A DNA stretch of 64,000 bases from Carposina sasakii. Its lineage: Eukaryota; Arthropoda; Insecta; Lepidoptera; Carposinidae. The position numbers and the translations under genes are program-made. Where the stretch lies: the NCBI GenBank assembly GCA_014607495.2, contig CP053148.1:1488001-1552000 (forward strand), in the 5' to 3' direction. Of the stretch, positions 1-11,300 are shown in pieces; position 1 is the first letter of the stretch, and each line of letters begins with the position of its first letter. The notes beneath the pieces are model-generated. The model saw only the letters and a list, made by a program, of their open reading frames with translations, did no database searches and was not told where the DNA came from.

Positions 1-756
1 CAGGGTACTTCACGGTGGTTTTCTACTCATGTCATCGCCTTACTTTGTCTGGAAAGTTCAGTCGCAATTTATCTAAAATTTTCTTCACACTAAAATGACG
101 TGATTCTCTTGAGGTCACGACCTCACGAATTGTCATCCATCTCTACACTTATATGTTAACAGCAAATTTTTCTATGTCAGGTTTGTTAAGTCTGCTTACA
201 CCAAATAATGTCTAGTATTTTAGAAAATGTGGTGTACCAAATAGCATACATTATTCTTCACCTATTAAACTTGTATTCTAATTAGTAACTTTTTCTTTGA
301 TAGCACTTGGGTGAGAGATAGTAGTATTTTGTTTTCTTAAACTTCAAAGTTCAATAGTTCAGTGGAAATTAACATAAATTAACCATTCAAGACATGGGCA
401 TTAAAGGGGCGCAGAAAAAATAATATCACTCCGAGTACATATAAAGTGAAATAATTTATTATGCGCTTATGAACTGATTTAGGAGCTGTTATGCTTACTA
501 GCTTCAGGGCTATCAGGTCTGATTTCCTCGGATTCAAAGCTTGACGGCAGAAAGGCAATCCTTTCCACCAGAGATGTGCCATGCTATGTTGCTACTGATG
601 CGTGTAATATCTACCCATCATATTCATTTGTCATGATTGAGTGGACGAAGCAATAGCACATGTCTGGTGCAAATGGCTAAACTAACTAACTAGTTAACAT
701 TCTCAAATTGGGTATTTCGCTGGTATCCTTATATCCCCAGCATATAGCAGTTAACG
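1..756. other. No gene recognised, 3' flank of first four-TM gene
   Basis: AT-rich sequence with no ORF resembling a known family. On the minus strand it lies downstream of the four-TM gene ending at 757. A possible AATAAA for that gene reads on the minus strand at 460-455. Confidence 0.5.
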
Positions 757-2099
757 TTACGTTATCACATTAATGTTGTCTACATCCACCACCACTTCCC
801 GCTCCACAGCTATGGGAATCCTCAGCTTATTCAGTAGTGGCGCGAAAATAAAGTCTGCCAGGAGAGAGACTGCTGCCACCACACTCAGACTAACTTTTAT
901 GAGGACCTGCAAACATAAAGTGAACATCGTATACGTTAGAAATAACTGTAGTACTAAAATGATAAATCTGACAATAGTTTATAAATTGCAAGTTCCGGCA
1001 ACTTTATTAGCATAAGATATAAAGAGAAAACCCGACTGTGTAAAAAATTTGGCCCAGTATCACTCTTACAACAAAGACAAATGTAAGGATATCTCTGAAG
1101 CTCAAATACAACCAGCCGTGTAGTGCAGAAGAGCGCACCAAAGAAATATACATACACAAATATACACTCGAAAAACATAACCATATTTATGGTGCAGTGG
1201 TTAAAAACTTACAGAGAACATCATCACTCATACCTGCCGCTGTAAAGGGACACCCAACACGTCCAGCAGATCAGCTACGACCCTCGTCAGGTCCGAGCAC
1301 CGCTGCCACTGGCGCCACAATACCACCGCGTTTAATATGAACAACAAAGCACCAACTCCACATAAATATGCCTGTGTAAAGTTATAGGATAACAATTAAG
1401 TAACTTCGGAACAAAACAACATAAATTCTTCTATCAGGAAATCAATACAATAACAGATTCTAGTACGCAAAAAAATTCCCAAAAAAACAAGTACAAAGTT
1501 TACCTAAACTGCGTTATTCAAATTCCTATGGCTCTCAACCGCTCAATGCACGTACCTACCTGAAATATGGGGGCAGTGCCGCGATCTGACTCCGGCGCCC
1601 AAAGAGTCAGGCCAATCGTCGAGATGAAATACGACACCAGCAGTCCGCCTGTGACAAGCAGCTCCCATCTGATCAACAAAGATATAGTTATATATGTACC
1701 TACACAAGCATGTGTTACCAAAAAGGGGCAGCTGGAACTGCAAGATTACGAGAGACATCCTACAGTCACGTTTAGCGTAGCAGGGTTACATGTAAATGAA
1801 TAATAAAATTGAATAATGACAATTCGGTAGCTCATTGCCTGTGAGTATGCCTATGAGTTCCTCAGTCTACGCTTACAACGTGCATGGAAGAATATGCAGC
1901 TGATGTATATAAAGAAATATATTTCTAAATTTACAAAGGAACGTTGCAGAGTCTTGTTGACTTACCTGAAAATACGCAAAGACCGCAAATGTACGTAAAG
2001 GTATATCACCATAATGGCCAAGGTCATCAGCCTCAAGGCCAGGAGTGGTTCGTGGCTGAGTTGTCGAAACTTTCGGTAAGTTATTGTGGTGGTCTCCAT
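757..2099 (-). CDS. Four-transmembrane protein, paralogue A
   Basis: Spliced gene of four exons: 2099-1966, 1668-1560, 1371-1234 and 906-757, about 176 aa. All junctions have GT/AG borders and matching phases (2, 0, 0). It starts METTTITYRKF, and TGA is the first in-frame stop upstream of that Met. Four hydrophobic stretches are spread over the exons: ALRLMTLAIMVIYLYV, the GGLLVSYFISTIGLTL stretch, AYLCGVGALLFILNAVVLW and VSLSVVAAVSLLADFIF. The C-terminus is acidic and valine-rich. No signal peptide is seen. Topology resembles small MARVEL-like insect proteins such as Snakeskin, but I see no diagnostic identity, so the function is unknown. A close paralogue lies about 1 kb upstream in the same orientation. 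Exon structure and phases are seen; membrane topology is inferred. Confidence 0.8.
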
Positions 2100-3074
2100 A
2101 GTAGCACGTTTAGTAGACAAAAAGGTAGAAATATATGGTGCCCTGAGTAGACAGTATCAGTGGAGTAAGCACGAACCTTTTTACGCGGCGTAACGCTAGC
2201 GACTCGCTAGCAAAATCTATGTCATTCTGAGATGTGATTTGACAGTTTGACCGAGAGGTTGATAGAGAGGTTTGTGCTTAGCCCTCAGATGTACATATTA
2301 CTGATTTTACCCCACTATGGAAATAGGAAACTTCTGTTGCAGATCATGAACTACGATTCTCCAGACAACTAGATATCGTCCCTTAAATATTCTGCTAATG
2401 ATTTCTGGTGCTGTATGGAACTTGTGTATTCATCAGTATATGAGATTTTGGATCTGAATCTATACTTTCTGTAGGTATTATTGAATTTTTGATAATTTTA
2501 ATAATCCGTTCATTATCCGATGTCTGATTATCCGCCATAAAATCTGACAGCAAATTGACATAAAATGACATGGAGATTTCAAAATGACACGAGTGGAGAA
2601 GAAAAAAAACTAAAAGCAAAGAAATATCCTTCGTTTGGTCTCCCCAGTTTTAGGAATTCGTGACTCGATGTAAAAAATCAGCAAACATCATAATTAAATC
2701 TAGAATAGAAGCTTATTCCATCTTTATACCAACTCCAACAATGCAATTGAGTTCAATCTACAAGTTTTTTTTCACGTTGACTTCCATAAGGGCCGACTTT
2801 TCCTTTTCCAATGGTGGGATAGCCTACATAAAGGATATCGTCGAAACTGATGATGTTGATGATCTTGAACAAGTTAAAAAAAACGACCGATAGGCTATCT
2901 GACCAATAGAAAAATCGATCCTGTATTATTCCAGAATTCCCTCCGACCGGTCGGAGTGAAGATTGTTGGAGGAGGCCTATTGGGGAAGAATATGTTCAGC
3001 AGTGGACTTCTCATGCCTGATAATGATAATGATGATGAATCTAAAATAAAACACACACCTCTGTCTATAAATAA
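2100..3074. other. Spacer between the two four-TM genes
   Basis: No gene is supported. It contains a perfect 16-base palindrome CTCCGACCGGTCGGAG (2941-2956), followed by a fragment of an interspersed repeat with a GAT-rich tail (about 2985-3040). It should hold the promoter of paralogue A and the 3' end of paralogue B. Confidence 0.4.
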
Positions 3075-4676
3075 TCATATTAGTAAAGTAACATTTCTGT
3101 GGGCGCCCGGAATGGGGACACGTATCCGGGCCATCAGCGGCGAGAAGATCAGGTCGGCCAGCAGCGAGATTGATGCTGCTGCACTTAAGCTTACTTTGAT
3201 CAGCACCTAAAATACAGATTGAACAAAATTACTATAAAGTTGGGGAAAATGTGCAGGTGGGTGTCATGAAGTAGCTGTGAAGCAGACTGTATACTGACTA
3301 GACTAGCAACAGAAAAAGACCAAAGGCGATATAAAAATTTTGCTTAACCAATTTCACGCATGTAGCTTAAAATGCTGCTGCTTAGAATATAGTTGAAACT
3401 ATGTTTCTATCGGTAAGAAAATAAAATTGTTAAGGGATGCTACAATGGTCGGTCAAAAATAACATCTGCAAGAACAAAATAAGAACAAAATTGGCTTTAT
3501 GACTTATGCAGCTGCAAGGAATCCCCTTGAAGCTATAATGGATTTGGATAATTGTCAAACAAGGCCATATTCCAGGACCCACTGCTTGCCAAGAGGCACT
3601 CCCAGTGCATCCAGCAGCTCGGCTACCACTCGCGTGAGGTCCGAGGCTCGTTGCCACTGCCGCCACAGCACCACGGCGTTCAGGGTAAACAGAGCTGCAC
3701 CAACTCCACATAAATAGGCCTGGATTTTACAGAGAAAGAGTATTATCATATGAATTCTGATATAATTAATATAGATATATCATAATGAAATAGTCACCCC
3801 ATAGTCGTGGTTTCTAGCATAAAAACGTATTAAGTAAACAGTAGTGCTGTGCCAAGATTTCCGTGATTATTTAACTGTTGCATCTCCTTTTGTGCCTATT
3901 GTAAGAGTCGACATTGAAATTCTGGCTTTCACTCAGGTGGTGGGAATTCTTTTATGATCATACAGTTCTGGTTAGCCCATTTCGGGAACAAAGCCGTGAG
4001 TGTATATTGTAAAAATTGTTGATTATGGAGAACGACCCAATAGATACGGTATAGGCGCTGATCTTTCAAGGACGTCTATGATAATAGTTGCTGCCGATTA
4101 TACTAATAAGGTTATAAAATCCAAAATAAACGTAGCATCATTTCTAACTTGAAAGAGGATGATGTTATTCTTGGTGTTGCCAGCAGCCAGCGCTAAACCC
4201 AGGGCAGAGATGCAGTAGGTGACGAGCAGGCCGCCTGACACCGTGTGCTCCCATCTGACCAGCAATATGAACACCTTCATTAATAAAAAATATTTCTTTG
4301 TCTAAGCTAAAGCCTAGGAAAATACGTCCAATAGACCTTACCCTAAGCAAATTATAACGGAATAAGATGCAACAAAATCCCCTGACATGTGTGGGTATAT
4401 TTACCTGAAAACTCGCAAAGTCCGTAAGTGGACATACAAGCCAATTACCACGATAGCTAGGGTGGCCAGCCTCAAAGCTAGGATTGGAACATGGCTGAAG
4501 TCCCTGATCGACATGGTGGCGATGGTGGTGGACAGCAACAAAGCGTCCGTGGTCGGTTCGCTGGTACTCATGTTCCCAGTCCTCCCATAGGGCAACGTAG
4601 GAACTGTCATTTGAAATGGATTCATCGAGGTAGCCGTTGGGCCCTGCAACTTCTTTATGAAGAGTTGGTACTCCAT
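3075..4676 (-). CDS. Four-transmembrane protein, paralogue B
   Basis: Tandem duplicate of the gene at 757-2099, with the same exon layout: 4676-4405, 4254-4149, about 3719-3582 and 3206-3075, about 215 aa. Exon 3 (AYLCGVGAALFTLNAVVLW...) matches the paralogue at about 39 of 46 residues; the other exons have diverged more. The N-terminus is longer (MEYQLFIKKLQ...). A start at the later MSIRDF would make it equal in length to paralogue A. Two splice problems are seen. The exon 2 donor is weak (CAA|GTTAGA). At the end of exon 3, CAG is followed by TGGGTC where A has CAG|GTATGA; one missing G would restore CAG|GTGGGT. As written, the donor two bases upstream (CA|GTGGGT) would break the frame. So this is either a gene with an assembly error or one losing function. 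Family unknown. Confidence 0.7.
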
Positions 4677-5197
4677 CGCGGAATACTTTCTGTTTGTGAA
4701 ATCCCTACCAATAGTTTTTGGGGGAATATCTCAGCTTGATCTGAGGGGAATATTAGTATTTATTCGAATAAAGTTCTTGTCTTTAGAAATGTCAATACAA
4801 AATAATGGAACTGGAACTAATCAAGAACTATTTTGTATTACCATAGATTATATTTTAGCATAGAAGTTTTGGAACTAAATATATAAAGGTGGGAAACAAT
4901 AAAAATATAAAAGACCTCGCACCGCAGCTTGGCTTGATAATACTTTTCTATTCACAATAATTTCTAATAGTTTCTATTTAGAATGATTTAGAAACATTTC
5001 CCATTGCATTCTTCACCCATAGCAAGATTGTTGTATTTGTACCCGAAAAGCGGTGGCAGGCTCACTCCTTGGGGGATTCTAGTTACCATGTGGGGGAGCA
5101 ACAAATACTCTATAAAGAAAACAACAGCTCTTTCTTACTAATACAGAAGAATCACCTATTTACACATTCACAATTACCAACAGCTCTTCTTCTCCAG
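4677..5197. other. Spacer upstream of paralogue B and the first visible fw exon
   Basis: AT-rich with no recognisable coding exon. It should contain the promoter of the minus-strand four-TM gene. If the fw signal-peptide exon lies off the left edge, this is also fw intron. Confidence 0.4.
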
Positions 5198-5383
5198 GTC
5201 ACGCCTCATCATGCCGCTACCCTGGGCGGCCGGCGCACTCTACGGTGACCTTCTCGGAGGAGACCCTCGCGGAGGGGGCGGTGGCCTCCTACAGCTGCGA
5301 GCGAGGCTTTGAGCTCTTGGGGCCGGCGAGACGGGTCTGCGGCGCGGACGGCCGGTGGACCCCTGAAGGCATCCCGTTTTGTG
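5198..5383 (+). CDS. fw: fw exon: N-terminal CCP (sushi) domain
   Basis: Acceptor TCTCCAG|GT and donor TGTG|GTAAGT. It encodes a CCP module with four Cys and the usual Tyr-x-Cys, Gly-Phe and Trp positions (SSCRYPGRP, YSCERGFELLG, RVCGADGRW, IPFCG). It starts and ends in phase 1, as extracellular module exons usually do. Confidence 0.85.
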
Positions 5384-8300
5384 GTAAGTACATCATTCAT
5401 CCTGCTATTGTATTGGGTTTACCGTAAATATTTAGCAATTGCAGTGTTTGTTAGTGGCTGATTGCTATCTGCCATCAGGATTTTTTTGGAATTATCAAGT
5501 GATATTTTTTACATAAATATGTAAATATAGGAAATCAGTAGTAGTAGAAGGTGGTAACTTGTGAGGGTTTGCGATTCCGAATTCCACCAAATATCTACTA
5601 CCAGGTCCTGACATCAATATGATGCTGCTCATTTGAAAGAAGAAGAGATTATATAAGTTTTCCTTGTACGTTACCATCCCGCTTCACCGGCTCATTGTGA
5701 ATTTTTGACCCACTTTTACTTTCTTCTAGAAATCAGTTCACATGGGCTCTGAATGGTTCGGAAAAAGTGGCAGGCATTGTGTCTCTCTCCCACAGCTCTC
5801 ACATCGCGGAAAGTCGTGCGCCCTTTGCATGTATGCGCACGCGCAGTCGCTATGCAACGCATGTATTGTAGAGATGCTCTAACGTTTGTCTATGGAGTAC
5901 AGTGTGGCCGTTGCGAGGGTAATGGGCGGAGAAACCAAAGGGGAGTTGTGAAAAGATCCAATCTAGCCTACGCTATGCTACTAATGAATTATAGCAAATA
6001 ACCCGACTGTGTCATAAAATTTATGTACCCAGGATGTACCCAGCATCACTCTTACGACTCTTTATAAATCGAATTCTTCAAGCTCAAATGCGACCGGCCG
6101 TTTACGCTCTAAACGTGCCAATACATACAAGGTGTGGGTGACAGCCAGGCAAATACTGAAATGCTAAACAAGTAACATTGTGTTGAGTTATACGACAGTT
6201 TTATTACACGTAGAAAATGTATTTTTGATTTGATTATAATTATCAGCAATCTTTGCTCTCCGCGCCAATTATATCGGACGATCCTGTTACTAAATGGGGT
6301 TATTGGTTATTGTGTGACACATTGCTGTTTTTTAGATCACGTGACTCAGCATTAAAGTTGATCAGTTATTTGAACTTTTTGAGGGCAACCTTTTTTTTTT
6401 ATTTTTAGGTAATTATCTAATGCCTTATAAAGCAAACTTATATGAAAAATGTAAAAAAAAAAATGGAATTTTCCTGCGAAAGTTTTCAATGTTTTCCGCC
6501 TCAGAATCATGGTCTGAAGTCATGGTATCATTATTTGCCTGGCTGTCACAAACCTCCTGTATACATGCTAATATATCACTGTTAATAAATAATCCTCCTT
6601 CTGGACGAGTTGGTTAAAATTAAATATCGAATAGCGCACACTGAATACTTCCAGCATCAGATTGTTCAGTATTCGTTCACCGAACCGGTGTAGTACAAAC
6701 AGTACCGTTACTATATCTATATACTCTAGTAAGCCACAGCATTGGCGAGCGGTGCAAGTTCATATCTTACTACTATTATAAACGCGAAAGTTTGTGAGTA
6801 TGGATGGATGGATAGATGTTTGTTACTTTTTCGCGTAAAAACGGCTGGAGCAATTTTAATAAAATTTGGTAAGGGGTAAGCTGACACTCTGGATTAACAC
6901 ATAGGCTACTTTTTATCTCGGGAAAATATTTTTATCCCGGATAATTTCGACATTTTGTTTTTTCTGCAGTCCACGCACACGAAGTCGCGGGCGTCCACTG
7001 GTGCTTTATATCCTCAACCAAGTGATTCGAGTCTATATTGCATGATGCCATTGTAGGATCTGTAAGGTACCACGTATTTTTTTGTTAGCCTAGTCATATG
7101 GTCATCTAACTCGATGTAAAATAAGCTTCATTCCCACTTACAGCTACAAATGAACGATTTCTTAAAATTTCGATTACGAATCGACGATTTCCATGATGTT
7201 AGGTTAGGGTAGTAATATGAAAATCAATTAATTCATTACAATGACAACAGCATTTTGGCCGATAGGTTACAGACTAGCCCATTGCAGTTACTTGCACTTG
7301 CCCAAATCCAGGACTAATTTTAAATATCCTTTAACCCGGATTTGTGGCAAGTGTAAGTTGACCTTAAAATAAACACAAACCAGAGAGCGCACCTTACACA
7401 AAACGGCGGCAGTTACCTCGAACATTGTACGCTTTATTATTAATCTTTGTGATAATATATGCAAATGTACTATCATGCGGCTCGTGGCTAAGGGTATGGT
7501 CTAAATCATAGATACCAAATCCCTGGTTTAAATCACGAAATATCACAGCGTAGAAGTTATTTTAAAAGTTTAAAGAGTTTGGCTGAAGGATAGCTATAGG
7601 TACCGACCGTCTTTAAGTTATACATACAAATATTACATATCTATATATTCCCAAAATGAGCTAGCAATCACGTTTAACCCGGCTATAGGCTAGATCAGTG
7701 GTTCCCAGAGTGGTCCAGGTGGACTCCCAGGGGTCTACAGGAGACTCGATGGTGGTCTACGTTGGCGTGATAAAATGGGACTTTATAATTAATTTGTACT
7801 CGTATGTTGTGTAGGCCTGTAGGGGGTCCACGAGAACCAGTTAACTTTTGAAAGGGGTCTATGAGAATAAAAAGTTTGGGAATCCCTGGTCTAGATGTTA
7901 TCATTGGGAAGGTTTTCTCAGGCAATGAGCCTTAGTCCACTCTTACGATATGCACGAAGCTTATGTATTCAAGTGAAACCCCGCATCAGCATGGGAATAG
8001 GAGCGAAATATTGTACACATTCAATTATTTTTTGATGATATTAGTGGTTACAATTTTACCGTGTTATTTAAAAAGAATTTAATTATTGTTTAAGCTGAAC
8101 ACTGCCTAACTTTGGAAGATATTTCATAAGTTTTTGTCAAATTTAATTTTTAAATAGTATTTAACTTTGACGCAGTTTTGTAACGACACCGTATAATTTT
8201 ACGTTATTATATATATAGGTATGGATAATAACAGTATATTATAGGCATAAGGATATTGTCTCTTACAACTTGCGCCACACATAACGGTGCAGAATGTCGG

Positions 8301-11300
8301 CCGCTGATTGGAGCGATTTAATTATTGTGTCTGTTATTATGATGTCTAATGACGCGGCTGGCAGGTGCCATTGTGCGAATGTACGAGTCTAGGTCAATCG
8401 CCGCTTTCGGGTTACGTTACAACGTGACTACAAACAAATGAAAACGTAACGCGTTTAGTTCACCTGCGTAGTCACTGCCTGCGTATAATGGAACGTGAAT
8501 TGACACTCGTAGCTCGTAGCAAATCTGCAAATCAATAATCACGTTATGATACCGTTCTGTCATTATCTTTTATGAGACTATTTTATCCAGTATACCTATA
8601 TTTATATCCAGTTACCTATGTACTCTTGGTGATGACTTGGCCACTTGTGAGTGAGCTTTTGTATTTGGCCTAGCTAAACGTGGGTGTTAATTCCCTTTGT
8701 GATGCTTCATCTTTGAATACCTACTATAATTAAAATCTATTGTTTCTAGATCGTTTCTATTATTTCCTCACATTTACAATATTGGGATAGCCTGATAGCT
8801 TCGCCATACATTAGACATCAACGCGCATCGGATGCATAGACAATAATGTTACCTAATAAAACCATAATAAAACAAAATAATATAAGATATTTTTAGTTAC
8901 AAATAACAAAACAACAAAACATAATAATAGTCCGAGTACCTAGCCACAGTGAGGTAGTGGATCTTCCAGTTTGACCATATTTCTTTATCTGCTAGGTCTG
9001 GTAACATGACATCTTTGATTAGCATCTCACATGCGGCCGGTGGGTCGCGGTTAGTGGGTCACGAGCCACGGCCTGCTTACTAATGTCAGCTCGAAGGAAC
9101 ACTGATATAGCCTCTTACAAACTACATTTTACAGGTATATCATGCGGCGCTCATCCCTAATCACGTGGCACTTAATAAGTGGTGAAAAGTGGTTATGTGA
9201 TTTGCCCACCACTGCCCAACCTATTCGGAATAATAAGCATGACTGTAATTACATAGTTTCTCTGAATTATCTTTATCTATGAAGATTCAGGCATTGGATC
9301 CAGATAAATATGCATTGGCTAGTCATGTTGTAAATATAATTTCGAATGACATAATTTAACTTCTAGTACATAGACATAGTCCAAGTTATTACAAAAAAAA
9401 AAAACAATATTCAAGCTAGACATTGCTTTCATTCGACAAATTAGGTACTAGTGGACGCCCGCGACTTCGTCAAAATGTCGAAAAAACAAAAACAAAATGT
9501 CTAAATTATCCGGGATAAAAAGTCAATCAGGATAAATTATTTTATACATATAGATGTATAATATAATATAAGTAAGTATACATTACTAAGGATTTTCACA
9601 TTCCTGCTAATTATTGAGCACATAGTTAATACTCACGGTATGCGAGCATCTTCAATGTAACGTGTATGAATCGGAAGCATGTCACCAATGGTATCGATTC
9701 CTAATGAAGACGTATACATGAGTAGACATAAGGTCTAAGAAATAAAGCCAGATATCGCAAGTATTAGATGGAATTGCTTTTGTGAAATTCCTTTTGTTAG
9801 CATCTCTTTAGTCTACATTGAGCTAATTCGTTTATTGTTAGCAATTTAATTTGAATATCAATTTATTATCAGAAACGTTCTGTAATTTTATTCGCAGAAA
9901 ATAATAAAACCCAATTGGTTCCTAAGTATAATAACTTTTGAGTAAGTATTAGACAGATTACGATAGCGGGACGTCATTAAAAAATCTGTTTCTTTTATCG
10001 CAATGGTCAATACCTAGCTGGTGCAGTAGTTCCTTAGTTTACTTATATATGACAAATCGCGTTGATAATTAAGAAGAGGAGAGGTGTTTGACTTTTGTTG
10101 TTTGTTTATTTCTACTGGGTCTAATTATATTTATATGGCTCCCACCCAAAAGACACGTGAAATACATTTCATTTTAACCTGTACTCGAATCATTCTCGAG
10201 TTTTGGCTTAACAACTCATTCAGCTAATCATTTTATTGATACCAGTCTATTGGTGGTATCCACTGATTTCTACGACCTTATCGTCAAGAGGTATCAAATG
10301 GCGCGGGCGCAGCGCGGCGTGTCACCGTTAGCGACAAGTGGCACACTTGTAACAAGCCGTTATGTGGTAGGGCTGCGATGCCGGTGCCGGTGCCGGTGTC
10401 ATGGTATAACTTACTGCGTATGTACTCGTATTATATATATGTATTATAAGCAGGTGCACTGATTTGTCTTGATTTATTGAAAACTATTTATATAAGTAAT
10501 TATTATGTTTGGCGTTACATTAATGAAATGTCTCCGTATTTTTTAGACAATTTTTAACCGACTTCAAAAAGAGAGGTTATCAATTCGTCTGTATATTTAA
10601 AAAAAATTTTTTTAATGTTTTTTACCTCAGAACTCCGTCATTTATAAACCGATTTCAATTTTTTTATAGTTGGTCATGGTATGCTTCCAGGTTGGTCCCA
10701 TATTCACCACATCAGGATCTGATGATGGGATCTTGGTGAAATCGAGGTCAATCCTCAAATATTGTAGGTACATCTAGTCTGTTTTTACACTTTTACTGAC
10801 GTTTTGGTCACTTACATATAAAACATAACATCTGATGATGGAATCTCTAAGGAATCTAGGGATATCTTCAAATATAATAGGCACGAGCAGTCCGTTTTTA
10901 GATTGTTATAGAGAATTTTAGTCAGCTACACATATAAGTAAGATGGTTATAGAGGAAGAGGTAGACATGAGAATAACGAGATGACGGATAATAGGGGTGA
11001 ATGAAAGAAGAGTACAGGGCAGGAAGAAGGAGTATAATTATATGTTGCTTATATTGTCAGACGTAAAATTTCGAAGCCTAGTCATTTCTCTCTGTGCCCT
11101 TTCGATAAGTGGCCGATTTAATAATTTGCTGGCATCTAAATCTGACAATATTATGCTTTCTAAATTTCGTACACGGCTTAACGCAATATTTACTTGCCCT
11201 TTAGCAATATTTTAATTTTAGTAAGCTCAATTTTGGCTCTTAGGGGAGGAAGTCGATTTTTCGTTTTAAAAAAATTATAGAACTTACATTAGTACTTTCA

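Noticed and set aside
2941..2956. Perfect 16-base palindrome as an operator
   Set aside because: It adjoins a dispersed-repeat fragment and has no second site or gene-proximal position to support regulation.
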